From Pseudoips prasinana (Eukaryota; Arthropoda; Insecta; Lepidoptera; Nolidae), in the NCBI GenBank assembly GCA_951640165.1, contig OX621236.1, positions 34,542,948-34,606,947 on the forward strand: DNA of 64,000 nt, given 5' to 3'. Both the position numbers and the translations under genes were made by a program. This document shows positions 22,125 to 32,345 of this stretch, piece after piece. Positions within the stretch are counted from its first letter, which is position 1; each line of letters begins with the position of its first letter. The notes below the pieces were generated by a model. That model was not told the DNA's origin. It saw only the letters and a list, made by a program, of their open reading frames with translations, and did no database searches.

Positions 22125-22689
22125 AATAAGGGCAGTTATCAGGCGGACTTTGTGCTAGAAAACAAAAAGGACGAACTTAAATAATATGAGAGTGGGCGTT
22201 ATTTGAGTAATTGTTTGGAGGGCCTTAAGTTTTTACACACATGAAGGGTATCCCGCAGTCTTACAACGTGTCTATTTTAATTCTGACAACCTCGCCGACA
22301 AAGATTCACCGAAATCGATACTGTTAGTAGTTTTTGATTTATGTTCAGACGCACTAAGTCTTTCCGTAAAATTTTGGCACACGTATTCATTGGAAATTCT
22401 AGCACCCGAATTAAAAACAAACAAAAAGTTTCCAATGAAATACTGCGCTAAGTGCAGTATTTTGATTTCTTTGTCAAAAGATAATTTACTCGTGCTAGTT
22501 TCACAAGATCAAATGCCGAACTTCGTGTTCATAAAATATAACAATTTTTTATTTTATTGTCATGTTTATTTAACATATAAATCCCTACCCTATAATAAAG
22601 GTTAATATATTTTGTAATTATTAAAACATTTTAAAATAATATATATCAAAATTAGTAACACAAAAAAAATCTAATAAAAATCGTATTAG
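22125..22689. other. Stretch, possibly decayed Helitron interior
   Basis: Nothing coding. It precedes a Helitron 3' end and may be the remains of that element. Confidence 0.4.
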
Positions 22690-22733
22690 AACCATTATCT
22701 ACTACTACGCGGACGAAGTCGCAGATAAAAGCT
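22690..22733 (+). mobile_element. Helitron 3' end
   Basis: 'acgcggacgaagtcgcag' followed by 'ataaaagctag' and T, closely like the end of 16044-17320. A 5' boundary cannot be placed. Confidence 0.55.
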
Positions 22734-23034
22734 AGTGTATTTATAAAGATACCGAGAATATTTTACAGTTACGAGGAAACGGCCCTTAGCATATTAGGGT
22801 AACCACTGCCCACCCGAGAAGTAAGTAACGATAAACGGTGTCACGATAACTTGTAAGGAGAAACCTAAAACATTTTTGAAACAAATTTAATAATAAATAA
22901 TGCAAACTTTTACAAACGGTATGATATACCATTCATTTTATTACTTTGTAGCGAATCGAGAGCAGATTGTACAGAAAAGATTTATACTTCGTAGAAGTGT
23001 TAAATAAAGTAGAATATTGTAAATTAAAATTCAG

Positions 23035-23415
23035 AATTCATTTTTTCCATACTAAATTTACACGGCCTGCCAGGAATGGCTTTGAGGTTAATTTATGGAA
23101 ATGGGTGCGAGGGGTATACCAGCAAAATCCCTCTACAACCTATTAAAAGACTTAGGATTATCAAGAACTTCCGTAAGTTCTATATTAGAACGAGTATCCT
23201 AAGCGGCTTTATAAAACATACCCAATATGGCTAGGCAGAGTGGGAACACTGAGATGCAGAGAAGGTGAGCGTAGATGCATCACAGGAGGCCCCCTTAAAC
23301 CTTAAACGTCTGAGTCGCATGTCTCAGACTCTGTTGAGTCTTCCCTCCTCTACCTCGCAATGGACCCCGTGTCCGCACGGTGAATCCAAGGAATGCTAAG
23401 AATTAGGTCTTCTAT
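23035..23415 (-). repeat. Repeat family I
   Basis: Minus-strand copy of the repeat at 45062-45760, sharing 'aagaacttccgtaagttcta', 'cgtagatgcatcacagg' and 'cgcaatggaccccgtgtcc'. It lacks the GC-rich insertion and so shows the empty site ('cctcctgtgatgcatc' next to 'taagggggcc'). Confidence 0.7.
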
Positions 23416-23726
23416 AATACAAAAGAATGGCTAATGAAATTTTTCTCCTTCCGATCCTCAATCGGACGATCGACCCGCTTTTTCATATAAACCTTGAGCG
23501 GCAATTACATTAAATGTCCTTAAAACCTCTTATGTATTTTATTTCTTCTTCTGTGGGGAGGGTTTTTATTAAACGGATTGTGACCCCGGTCTCCATTATC
23601 CGGTGAAGCAGTGGAAGCCTCCTAAGTTAAATGTAAACGTGCTATAGAACAATACCAAAATCCTGAAAACTTGGAAATTACGTTCACGAATGCGAGTAAA
23701 GTATCATTTTACAGGTATTTACCAAC

Positions 23727-23864
23727 GTACAGACAGCACAGCAAGCTACCCCAATCTGTCAAATTTCCCCAATTAAAAATGAAGCTTATGCTTTTGTGAT
23801 AAAGTTGAAAATCTATAAAAGAAATTTTACAGATTGTGGTAACTGGATGTGCTGGGGTCTGTAC
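23727..23864 (+). mobile_element. 141-bp TIR MITE, copy 3
   Basis: GTACAGACAGCACAGC at the left, GGGGTCTGTAC at the right; 138 bp with small deletions in the left arm. Confidence 0.85.
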
Positions 23865-23865
23865 A

Positions 23866-24087
23866 TCAATCTACCTTCAGTATAATGAATTCTTAAAAGG
23901 TACTTTATGCCGACAAGTAAAAGTCTTAAGGACCGCACTAAAAGGACCCGAACTTATCATTTTCACATTTACAAGACCGCAACGTGCCGCAAGTACCCGC
24001 TTTGATGACAGCATAACATTTTTATCAGCAAGCGATAAAATTAGAGGGATATTCCATGTAAATGATGACGGTAAAACTGTAGTATGA
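23866..24087 (+). CDS. Unassigned open frame
   Basis: The frame directly follows MITE copy 3 and reads about 72 non-MITE residues ending HVNDDGKTVV, with an AATAAA near 24163. A possible acceptor 'ctaccttcag' precedes 23881. I recognise no family. Being on the strand opposite to arrestin, it could be a fragment of another gene, a transposon relic or chance. Confidence 0.2.
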   Translation, partial: SIYLQYNEFLKGTLCRQVKVLRTALKGPELIIFTFTRPQRAASTRFDDSITFLSASDKIRGIFHVNDDGKTVV

Positions 24088-24504
24088 TGGATATCATGCT
24101 TCGTCGAGCGTCAAATGTGACGAACCTTTTCAATTTTATGTTTACTGAATAATTCGTGGTTTCAATAAAATATCTTATTTTCAATGTAATGTCTAAAATA
24201 AATGTGTGTATTTTTGGGGAAAGGTCGATCTTTTCCGCGAAAAAAACAATGCCACCAATTGTAGCTAAAAGTTATATACTAATTTTAATATTTATTTTAA
24301 TTGTTTAATTTAATTTAATTTGGTATTTTGGAAGAATACAACGACATGCAAATGGTTATACAAATAAGATCAATAAATGCTAATAACAAGCTTCCACAAT
24401 TAGTTTGCAACATGGTGGCATCGGAAGAACAGAAAGACGCAGCGTGGGCAGGTCCCCTACAATTATAACTTTTGAAATAATAATAATATCTAGGGACAAT
24501 GCCA

Positions 24505-24648
24505 CAGATCATCCTAGCCCCAAACTAAGCAAAGCTTGTACTATGGGTACCAGGCGACGATATACATACTTATATAGATAGATACATACTTATATATATA
24601 GAAATTGTTTGTTTAATACGCGTGCGAAGCCGGGGCGAGCTGCTAGTA
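24505..24648 (-). repeat. SINE-A fragment plus Helitron end
   Basis: 'ccaaactaagcaaagcttgt' and 'gtaccaggcgacgatatac' match the SINE-A body in reverse. It is followed at 24610-24648 by 'gcgtgcgaagccggggcg' and a CTAG-containing end resembling a Helitron terminus. Confidence 0.5.
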
Positions 24649-25067
24649 TTAAATAATAAACTTGAAGGCTTTCGTCATGGGGTATATTGTGGGTGAACAT
24701 GTTTGTCTTCGTATCAAAAGTGATTGTTATTGGTCGTCCTGGGAAATTCACACCGTAGAAGTAACGAAAAATGACCTATGAATGCTTCCACCGCTGGACT
24801 TCAAGATTCTTAATGGGGATACTATATCTGGAATAAAAAATAAATCAAAATAGTCTTAATATCTCTATCTAAACGTAAGCCACGGTAAGGTTGTTGTATG
24901 ATATTTAAGTTTTAAGTTTAAAACTTATCAATTTCAGATTGTACGACCAAAAGCCTAAACTTTCTTATGAGTTAAATTGGTAAACTTATTTATGCCCGTA
25001 GTCTTATCCTTAAACAAACTGAAGAAACATTAGCCGCGTGAAAATAAACCAACTTTAAATTTCTTGC

Positions 25068-25190
25068 GTACAGACGCCAGCACATCCAGCTACCCGAATC
25101 TGTCAAATTTCTTTAATAGATTTTTAACTTTATCACAAAAGCATAAGGTTTACTTACAATTGCAGTAATTTGATGTGCTTGCGTCTGTAC
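25068..25190 (-). mobile_element. 141-bp TIR MITE, copy 4
   Basis: Reverse orientation. GTACAGACGCCAGCACATCC at the left, GCGTCTGTAC at the right, with an internal deletion of about 18 bp. Confidence 0.85.
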
Positions 25191-25667
25191 AACAAATACT
25201 GAGATGATTTACTAATTGCATATTTTATCACAATTTCATAAATTATTCTCCTTAATAAGTATCTAGTATATCATTAACAAAAATACTATGCCCTCAAGCA
25301 TATAGGTAATTATTTTTGAATTATTTATTCCAATAAATGGTTACAATAATCTAATTATCGTTAAAGATTCTCCAAAACTTGTTATAAACTTGTTTGTGGA
25401 CTATTCTCTTAAAGAGTTACTTATTTTGTAGAAAAAGAGAGTATGTAATGAATGAATGAATGAAAGATTTATTTGTCAGAATACGAGTACATAGAAGATG
25501 TTTATGTTTACGTAGGATCATCATATTCTACCGATCTTGTCGGTGTACAAATTCACATTATCATCATTAATTATTAACACAACATTATGTCTATATTTAG
25601 TGATCCTTACACGCTGTCACTTCATGGTAATTCGGTCTGTCTATAGAGTTTAATTAAATTGGTTTTT

Positions 25668-25870
25668 TTCCCGCGGTAATAACTTTCTTGCGAGACGCAC
25701 GGTGGGAGACAACCATTCATCTAGGTGATATGGATGAAATTTCAACTTCTGGGGAGAGAGTCTCAGAACGTAGCGCCAGACAGGAAGAATTCCCCCGAAC
25801 ACTCCCTGTGACAAATGCTTTAAAGGACATATAGAGACGCCACGTTTCTCCTCAGGGCACGAGACGTTGA
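25668..25870 (-). pseudogene. CR1/jockey-type LINE, ORF2 C-terminal fragment
   Basis: The minus-strand frame reads CPEEKRGVSICPLKH, then QKLKFHPYHLDEWL and RLARKLLPR, the tail found after the RT in CR1-like elements. The same tail occurs on the plus strand at 43197-43530 and as a short piece at 59860-59945. Confidence 0.65.
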
Positions 25871-25989
25871 ATGCGATCAAAAGGAAGAAGTTAATACTGT
25901 AGCGCCCCGGCCCAGAGGAGGCAGCAGTATTCTACATGTGGTCTTATTTGCGCATTACATAATTGAAGGCGATGGGCTCAAGTAAAGTA

Positions 25990-26295
25990 CAAGATAAGAT
26001 AAGATAACTCTTTATCGTACACTAAAACATTATAGGATACAAGAATACAATAACATAGTTACATTAAAAAAATGTACAATTGGCGGCCTTATCATTAAAT
26101 GTGATCTCTTCCAGGCAACCTAGGCAGGGATTGGAATATATATCGTCTAGCTTTACCAAAGACACCCAGTTTTTTGAAGGCCAACTCGGCTTTGTCTTCT
26201 TGATGACCGTGAAATTTGACGTCGCTCTCGATGGCGACGATATATTATTTTGTAAAATTAATATTCCAAAATTAACTAAACAATTTTTCACCTGC
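25990..26295 (-). mobile_element. LINE 3' region
   Basis: The minus strand ends in a (TTATC)n tail at 25994-26008 after 'gttattgtattcttgtatcc'. Upstream is an open but unrecognised frame. Read as a LINE 3' untranslated region, lying just downstream of arrestin exon 2. Confidence 0.5.
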
Positions 26296-26379
26296 TAGCA
26301 CCATAGCTGTAAACGAAACTATTAATGTAATTATACACAATCCAGTTGTTAAGTATTTAGTTGAATTAGTTCAACGTAC

Positions 26380-26544
26380 CTGAATGTCAGCGTGACTTGT
26401 CCATAAAGCTTCTTGTTCTCCATGTACTCCGGCTCCACGTGCAATACACCTTGAATCTTGTCGATGGCTCCATTCTCCACGACCAAGTCTCTGGACGCCA
26501 GGTACAAGGTCAGCTTGTTGTTAGGTGATGACTTTTTGAACACC
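26380..26544 (-). CDS. Arrestin, coding exon 2
   Basis: Encodes 54 residues plus split Arg codons at both ends. It begins VFKKSSPNNKLTLYLASRD, the first strands of the arrestin N-domain; the KK pair corresponds to the phosphate-sensing lysines of the family. It ends EPEYMENKKLYGQVTLTF, equivalent to the DPEYVKDRKVF region. The acceptor is TTTTTCTCAG at 26545 and the donor is CAG|GTACGT at 26380/26379. Phase 2 at both ends matches exon 1 (CG|G gives Arg) and exon 3 (AG|A gives Arg). The usual KRDFVD motif reads SRDLVV here. Together with exon 1 this sets the gene's N-terminus. Confidence 0.92.
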
Positions 26545-26704
26545 CTGAGAAAAAGATAAACATTTTACTAATTATTACTCATGCTTAGTATTTTATAATC
26601 TATTATTGCTTAAAGTTGCCTTTTTGCCTCTATCTGTATGCTGTAAGGAACAGAAAATTGGACTGGACATCGTAGAAATCCGGTCGATTAAGTAATTTTT
26701 TAAG

Positions 26705-26815
26705 TGATAAATTGTTGTTCTGTGTCTTGATGTAATTTGTGTCCGTCTATTATATGTTTGTAAAGTACCCCGCGACACAGGGATTAGATTCCCTAGTGCA
26801 GGCGTTGTGTAAGGT
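26705..26815 (+). repeat. SINE-B fragment
   Basis: Body and tail without head: 'gtgtcttgatgtaatttgtg', 'aaagtaccccgcgacacagg', 'gcaggcgttgtgtaagg'. Confidence 0.6.
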
Positions 26816-26884
26816 GTAGGCGTGTAAACAAAAAAAGTGAATAATCTGCAGTTTCTTAATTAGTTATAAATCAGAGTCAGTTCT

Positions 26885-27080
26885 AGCAGATAGCCTATTT
26901 AACTGTAGATGATCAGGTCCTAGCTTCAAATCCCGGGTAGAGCCAAATATTTTTGAATGAGAATGTTCCAAATTTGGTTTTTCAGGATTGTCATTAACAG
27001 TTGGTATCCATAAAAAAACACGCTTGTTCGTAAAATCTTCTACAAAACCAATCCTGAAAGTCCTTGTTTTCATTGATTTA
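26885..27080 (+). repeat. Possible SINE fragment
   Basis: 'cctagcttcaaatcccgggt' resembles a tRNA B box in a degenerate SINE head. The following sequence is not shared with other copies in the window. Confidence 0.3.
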
Positions 27081-27429
27081 ATAATAATTCCAGATAATTA
27101 CTTAAAAGTAACACTAAGGTTCGTGTTTATAAATTAAACTTGGGTTCGGAGACGAACTCTATGATTGATTAATTCATCCGATTTAAGAAGCAGCTGTGTA
27201 AAATTAGCTCAGAGTCCTTAATTTTAAGGACTGCTATGAGCTTCCTTTAAAAGTTCCTGGTTTCACCTTTAAAATTTCCTAATTTCACCTTTAAAACCAC
27301 AGAAACAGTCCTTTCTGTCAAATTAGTAAAGGCGCTGTGATAGTCTAAGTGTTTCCTCTGGCATAGCGTCTACTCTATTTTTTCGTTTGTTTTTTTAAGA
27401 CATTGCCCGCAACGGTAAATTGACACGAC

Positions 27430-27650
27430 GAATCGATCGACGTCAACTAAAATGCAAATGTCTAAGACAGTCGTCTCGCCGCTTCGTGTCACGGGTTCGA
27501 GTCCCACGCCGGACTACTATTTCTGTGACCCATAAATAGTTGTTCTGAGTCTGTATGTAATTTGTGTCTATCTATTATATGTTTGTATAGTACCCCGCGG
27601 CACAGGGATTAGATTCCGTTGTACGGGCGTTGTCTTTTATAAAAAATAAA
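27430..27650 (+). repeat. SINE-B
   Basis: Head with 'gtcacgggttcgagtcccac' (B box), body 'ccataaatagttgttctgag', tail 'tagtaccccgcggcacaggg'. Confidence 0.7.
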
Positions 27651-28060
27651 AATTCGACGAAACGATCGAAGCGACGACGTTAAGCCCTGCTCCAGACGTG
27701 CAGTTTGGATACTACTACTTTAAGATATGTGCCACAGTATTTTATCAACGTAATCCATCCATAACCAGTTTTCAGTGCAATTCGTCTTATTACACAAATT
27801 GTTATTGCTTCTTGACACCATACCGAAGTAGGTGTCATATGTTAGTCTCATATAACTAGTTAACAGTTATGTATGGCATGTAACTCCACTTGACTTGACT
27901 AAATTAGTCAGCCGAGCGTTGATAAGGTCAATTGGTAGGCCAATTGCATCCAACCGCAATTATTGCTGTCCGCAACCAGAGTCGGTCAGTAATTGAAACT
28001 AAATTTGAACGTTTCGCAACCATAGTCCGGTGACAATACGGAACCCTGGTCATCGAGTAA

Positions 28061-28107
28061 GATGCAAACGCCAGCACATTCAGCTACCCCAATCTGTCAA
28101 ATTTCTT

Positions 28108-28110
<3 letters not shown>
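28061..28110 (-). mobile_element. 141-bp TIR MITE, copy 5 (truncated)
   Basis: Only one arm survives ('gccagcacattcagctaccc' and 'aatctgtcaaatttcttt'). The rest is replaced by an (AT)n tract. Confidence 0.75.

Positions 28111-28204
<94 letters not shown>
28111..28204. repeat. (AT)n microsatellite, about 47 units
   Basis: Uninterrupted AT dinucleotides starting within MITE copy 5. They create a spurious Ile-Tyr frame. Confidence 0.95.
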
Positions 28205-28206
<2 letters not shown>

Positions 28207-28617
28207 TTATACAAAGAAAATATGAAACGTATGTCAGTCAAAAGACGTCTGCTGTCAAACAAAAGCCTTGGAGGGCCCCAAGGTAAAAAATTGGTGCAAT
28301 AGATTTTGGGTGTAAAATATGTGTATGTGTTGAAATTTATGATTTGTTGTCAAGAAAATATATATAACTATATATAATTTTTGTGTAAATATTTTGTACT
28401 TTATACAGATTTTTTACAGACAATCTGTCAAAATTTTGTTCTTTTTATTCTGCTTTCTATATTATCGAAGGTTAAAAACATTAACCCAACTAGGAAGAAG
28501 AAAGAATAAATACAATTTATTCGATCACATATAAAAAAGGGAACGACTAAAAATTAATAATGTATGGTATGAGTATACCGATACCTCTCTATGTGTCCGT
28601 CAATTTTATATTCATTA

Positions 28618-28835
28618 TCATGTCAGACAAATTACGACCATAGACAAAAGCCTGCCCAAAGAATGAGGGGAATATTTAATAATCGCTACGCTCGCGCTTG
28701 GCAGACGGGTTGGCGATCGCAGTTTTATGGTCATTAGGTCACAAAAAATCGCCGCTACTCGTTTGCGGGTAAGTATTTCCCCGGGACGATTTCTACGTCC
28801 CCCACGGAATGAGATGGGGTGATGATATTTTCCGC
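28618..28835 (-). repeat. Repeat family D
   Basis: Matches the flanks of the copy at 3345-3855 ('cttggcagacgggttggcg', 'acgatttctacgtccc', 'gatggggtgatgatatt') but without the GC-rich insertion. Confidence 0.6.
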
Positions 28836-28887
28836 TGTCAACACAAGGCGATATATTTAGTTAATTTAAATAAAATATTCGACTCAC

Positions 28888-28938
28888 CGTTGCGAGTTTA
28901 ATGCGTTGTCCGTCGTCATTTCCGGTTGAATTCGTAAC
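28888..28938 (-). CDS. Arrestin, first coding exon (start codon at 28919-28917)
   Basis: The 51-base exon has 19 bases of 5' leader, then ATG and a short N-terminus MTTDNALNSQ plus the first two bases (CG) of an Arg codon. The acceptor is TCTTTTGGTTACAG (AG at 28940-28939) and the donor is ACG|GTGAGT at 28888/28887, both strong. Joining CG to the G of exon 2 gives Arg followed by VFKK, in frame. The acceptor means at least one untranslated upstream exon lies at higher coordinates; I could not place it. This N-terminus is about 8 residues longer than the short MVVNFKVFKK-like start of visual arrestins, nearer in layout to non-visual ones. Confidence 0.82.
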
Positions 28939-28984
28939 CTGTAACCAAAAGAAAGTAATATAAATATCTAACTCCATTAAATAC

Positions 28985-29085
28985 ATACATACAAAGACTC
29001 ACGCCTGTTTCCCAGAGGGGTAGGCAGGGAGAACGGACTTCCATTTGACACGATCTTTGCACACCTCTTTCGCCTCCAATAAATA
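28985..29085 (+). repeat. Repeat family H
   Basis: 'agactcacgcctgtttccca', 'gaggggtaggcaggga', 'ctttgcacacctctttcgcc', shared with 1735-1860 and 5026-5115. Confidence 0.55.
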
Positions 29086-30057
29086 CATAATGAATTAAAA
29101 AACAATTATTTACATCAGTCATGTCTTTTTAAAAATATTTTTTCTAATGACTACATACTAAGGATACATACATACATATCAAAACCCCTTGAAAAAAATG
29201 GTTGTATGGAGCACGCCTTAAAATTGGGAAGATATGTAGCGCAGGAACCGGCTCTCTAACTTTCTTTTTCTATGTAGTCAACGAGTTAATAGAATATATT
29301 CTATTATATCACTTCATCATCTTTTCTATTTCGATAGAATATAAAAAAACAGTGTCAGTTTATGATCGTAAATTAATATGACTCAGACCTAACGATAAAT
29401 ATGTTCTTCTGATTTGATAAAGCAATGACTAATGTGGTGAGTGGGCTTCTTTATACGTTTTAGAGACTCTAATTCTCTCTAATCTAATTAGAAATTGATT
29501 TAATACAATAATAAAGCAGTAATATAATTTTCAAACAAATAGGAAGTTAGATTAGGTTAGAATTGTAACCATGCAACGCACGAATCGAGCGCGAGTGAAG
29601 CAAGCATGCCGTGGCAGCAGCCGGCAAATGCCAGAAACAAATTACTTTATTTGTATAAATGTTGATTAATATTTTAAAAGTTTACTGTTTGAATATATGT
29701 TATTAATGTAGATGCTAAAAAATACGATGTACGTTTTGTACTATATTTGAGACCATTTCGAAATATTGACTTTGGTTCAAAAAATAATGGTCAAAATCGC
29801 GTACATACATAAAGTTTATATAACGGTTTATAATGAAAATAAGTTCAATAAACTCTATGAGATGTCGACAGTCTCTTTAAATTATTATTTTTATTAGACA
29901 AAGTTACTAAGACACAATCAGCTCATAATTGAGGATGGAATTGTGTATGCAAAAATTGTTATATCAGCAAAGGCAGAGTATTTAAATTCAGATGATATTT
30001 AAATTCCTGCAAATGAACAATTATTTTTAAGTGATGATGTCTTCCATTGATGTCGGA
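29086..30057. other. Stretch without recognised feature
   Basis: Upstream side of the arrestin start; AT-rich. No promoter motif or untranslated exon can be assigned with confidence. Confidence 0.5.
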
Positions 30058-30373
30058 CATTCTCAATGGATATTAGCCAATTGCGCAGGACATATTATAG
30101 TGCACAAGTGTGTGCGCAAACACAGGGGCACTTTCTATTCCATCACTCTCATGATCCGATGGGACGACTAGCGACCACTACACGACCGGAAAGAGGTCAG
30201 GTACTCTCCGAGGCACGGGGGTGTAATACCGCCAACTTCCAGACTTCGGGCTGATACTGCAAAATTACTTATTACGGAAAAATCCCAAAATCACTTTTTG
30301 GCCCGACCCGGGATTTGAACCCAGGACCTCATTTTCTGCGGTTGAACACGCTACCCCTAGACTAACGGAGCAG
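30058..30373 (-). repeat. SINE-C (tRNA-derived)
   Basis: The minus strand starts with a clear tRNA-like head (A box 'tagtctaggggtagcgtg', B box 'gggttcaaatcccgg'), then a body with 'gaagtctggaagttggcgg' and 'cctctttccggtcgtg', and ends near 'gcgcaattggctaat'. The last about 40 bp seen at 38491-38530 are missing. Confidence 0.8.
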
Positions 30374-31430
30374 TCATTATTTTTAAGTAACAAATGCTAA
30401 TAACACATTTACTACCGTTACATAATAATATCGCTCACTTAAGCTTATGGAACAGTTATTTAAGACAAATTAGTTCGCAAAGTAAGTTACGCTTTTAATC
30501 GAGACCAAGTCAAACAAAATGTTAGGAGAAAAACGAAGTTACTCTACTTAGAATCGTTGGTTGAGCTTTAATCGGATTTGTTATAAACAGTTTAGCAAAC
30601 TTAAATCAGCAAGTTTATTTGAAATAACAATATGGTAAAAATAAATTAAAGTCGTAGAGTCTATTCTCTACTAGGCAACCTCTCACGTTACAAAATTCTC
30701 TGCATAATTGTGTTATTGTTGTGGCCTTTGGTGTAAAGTAAGTTCATTAGAAATAAACAGTGCCTTTGTACTACTCTTGCATTTTGTATACTTACTTTTA
30801 TTTATTCTTTTTACTGTGTGTACATCTAATAAATAAAATAATAAAGTACTGCACTATACAGTAGACTAGGTTTAAGTTAAGTAAGATCACCAGAGCTCAT
30901 CACGAACGGGGAAAGTGTCGGCAACACGTAAGGTATACCGTATGGTGTGGTAACCACTTACCAGTTTTACCATTACCACCATATAATCCGTAAAATTGTT
31001 TCCTGACAGATTGGTGGCAGCATAAAAATAAATACATTTGTGAAGAATATAACTAGCCAGTCAATAAAAATGCTAAAGAAATATTCTTTATTCAAAACAA
31101 TAAAAAAAAACAATATAAAACTTTGTGGGAAGGTGTAGCTGGAGTTTTACATATAAAGAGACATTGAGACATTGTTTCATTTTCTAAATCTGGTGTGAAA
31201 CCGAGATGTTATGTGTAAAAATTGTAGATTTTAAAATTTAACGTGTTAGAAAATGACATATTACCGTGAACCGTTTACCGCGTTGATTCCAGAACTTCAC
31301 CGAAGCTTCACTAATTAACTGGGGTAGATTTGACTATGGCGGACTTTACTTGACTTTGACTGTGACTAAATGACGAAAAGGCTACATAATATTGAATTAG
31401 TTTTATTACTATATAAATACTAAGTAATTG
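30374..31430. other. Stretch without recognised feature
   Basis: AT-rich; no frame, repeat or hairpin recognised. Confidence 0.5.
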
Positions 31431-31685
31431 ACGGTCACCGTAGCCTAGTTGCTAGTGCTCCTGCCTACGAAGCTGGTGGTCCTGGGCTCGAATGCCGGTA
31501 AGTGCAAATATTTGTGTGATGAGCACGAATATTTGTTTCTGAGTCATGGATGTTTTCTATGTATATAAGTATTTATCTATCTATATAAGTATGTATATCG
31601 TCGCCTGGTACCCATAGTACAAGCTTTGCTTAGTTTTGGGCTAGGATGATCTATGTGACATTGTCCCCAGATATTATTATTATTA
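31431..31685 (+). repeat. SINE-A
   Basis: Well-preserved head (A box 'gtagcctagttgctagtgc', B box 'tgggctcgaatgccgg'), body with 'gtacaagctttgcttagttt', tail (ATT)n at about 31672-31685. Confidence 0.75.
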
Positions 31686-31689
31686 TTAA

Positions 31690-32345
31690 ATTCATATGCA
31701 AATAACTTGATTTATCAAATAAATGAGTCTGACAAATACAGTAATCGAGTGAGTCCATATCAAAGAATAAAAAGAACCCCTGTATATAGCTAATGTAAAT
31801 TCGTGTGTTATTTGTTTTTACAAATTAACGGCAATTGAAAAAGTACCTGTCTGGCATTGAAATCAGTTTGTTGAGGGAAAATTTTTGCGCAATGATTTAT
31901 TTAGATTTTCATTGCTCTCTTAATTAACAACAATGTTATGATATACTTCGATTAGCTTTCCATGAGCCCAGCCAGCATAACTGTTTTAATGAGTTTGAAC
32001 ATGATAGAAGCGAACTCACCGATTATTTAAACGAAGAACGTCCTTTTATGGGGACGGGTATAAAAGCCAATGAAAGAATGACATATCCATTTTATTCTGT
32101 TATAGCAATTGGCATGAGTCGAGTAAATCAAATTTTATATGAACATTAGACAGTAGGAAGTTCTGCGATACATGGACACCTAATAATTTAACGGAAGACG
32201 AAAAACACCGTTGCCTGAATTAGTGCCACGAAATTCTTAAATAGTATAACGGTGTTTGTCTCGGTCACAGTTGATGATATCATGATGGTTAAAAATAGTG
32301 CTGGAAAATAAAAATAAGGTTACTGTTGACTGGTATTTTAATAAT
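31690..32345. other. Stretch without recognised feature
   Basis: AT-rich; nothing recognised. Confidence 0.5.

Noticed and set aside
26064..26291. Possible further arrestin exon just downstream of exon 2
   Set aside because: The frame does not read as arrestin, exon 3 at 9286-9406 joins exon 2 exactly, and a LINE-type tail follows.
28062..28286. 74-residue Ile-Tyr repeat frame
   Set aside because: Translation of the (AT)n microsatellite.
30300..30373. Possible tRNA gene (clear A and B boxes, minus strand)
   Set aside because: It is the head of SINE-C, followed by the family body; the other heads at 4285, 9600, 11608, 31431 and 41245 are rejected for the same reason.
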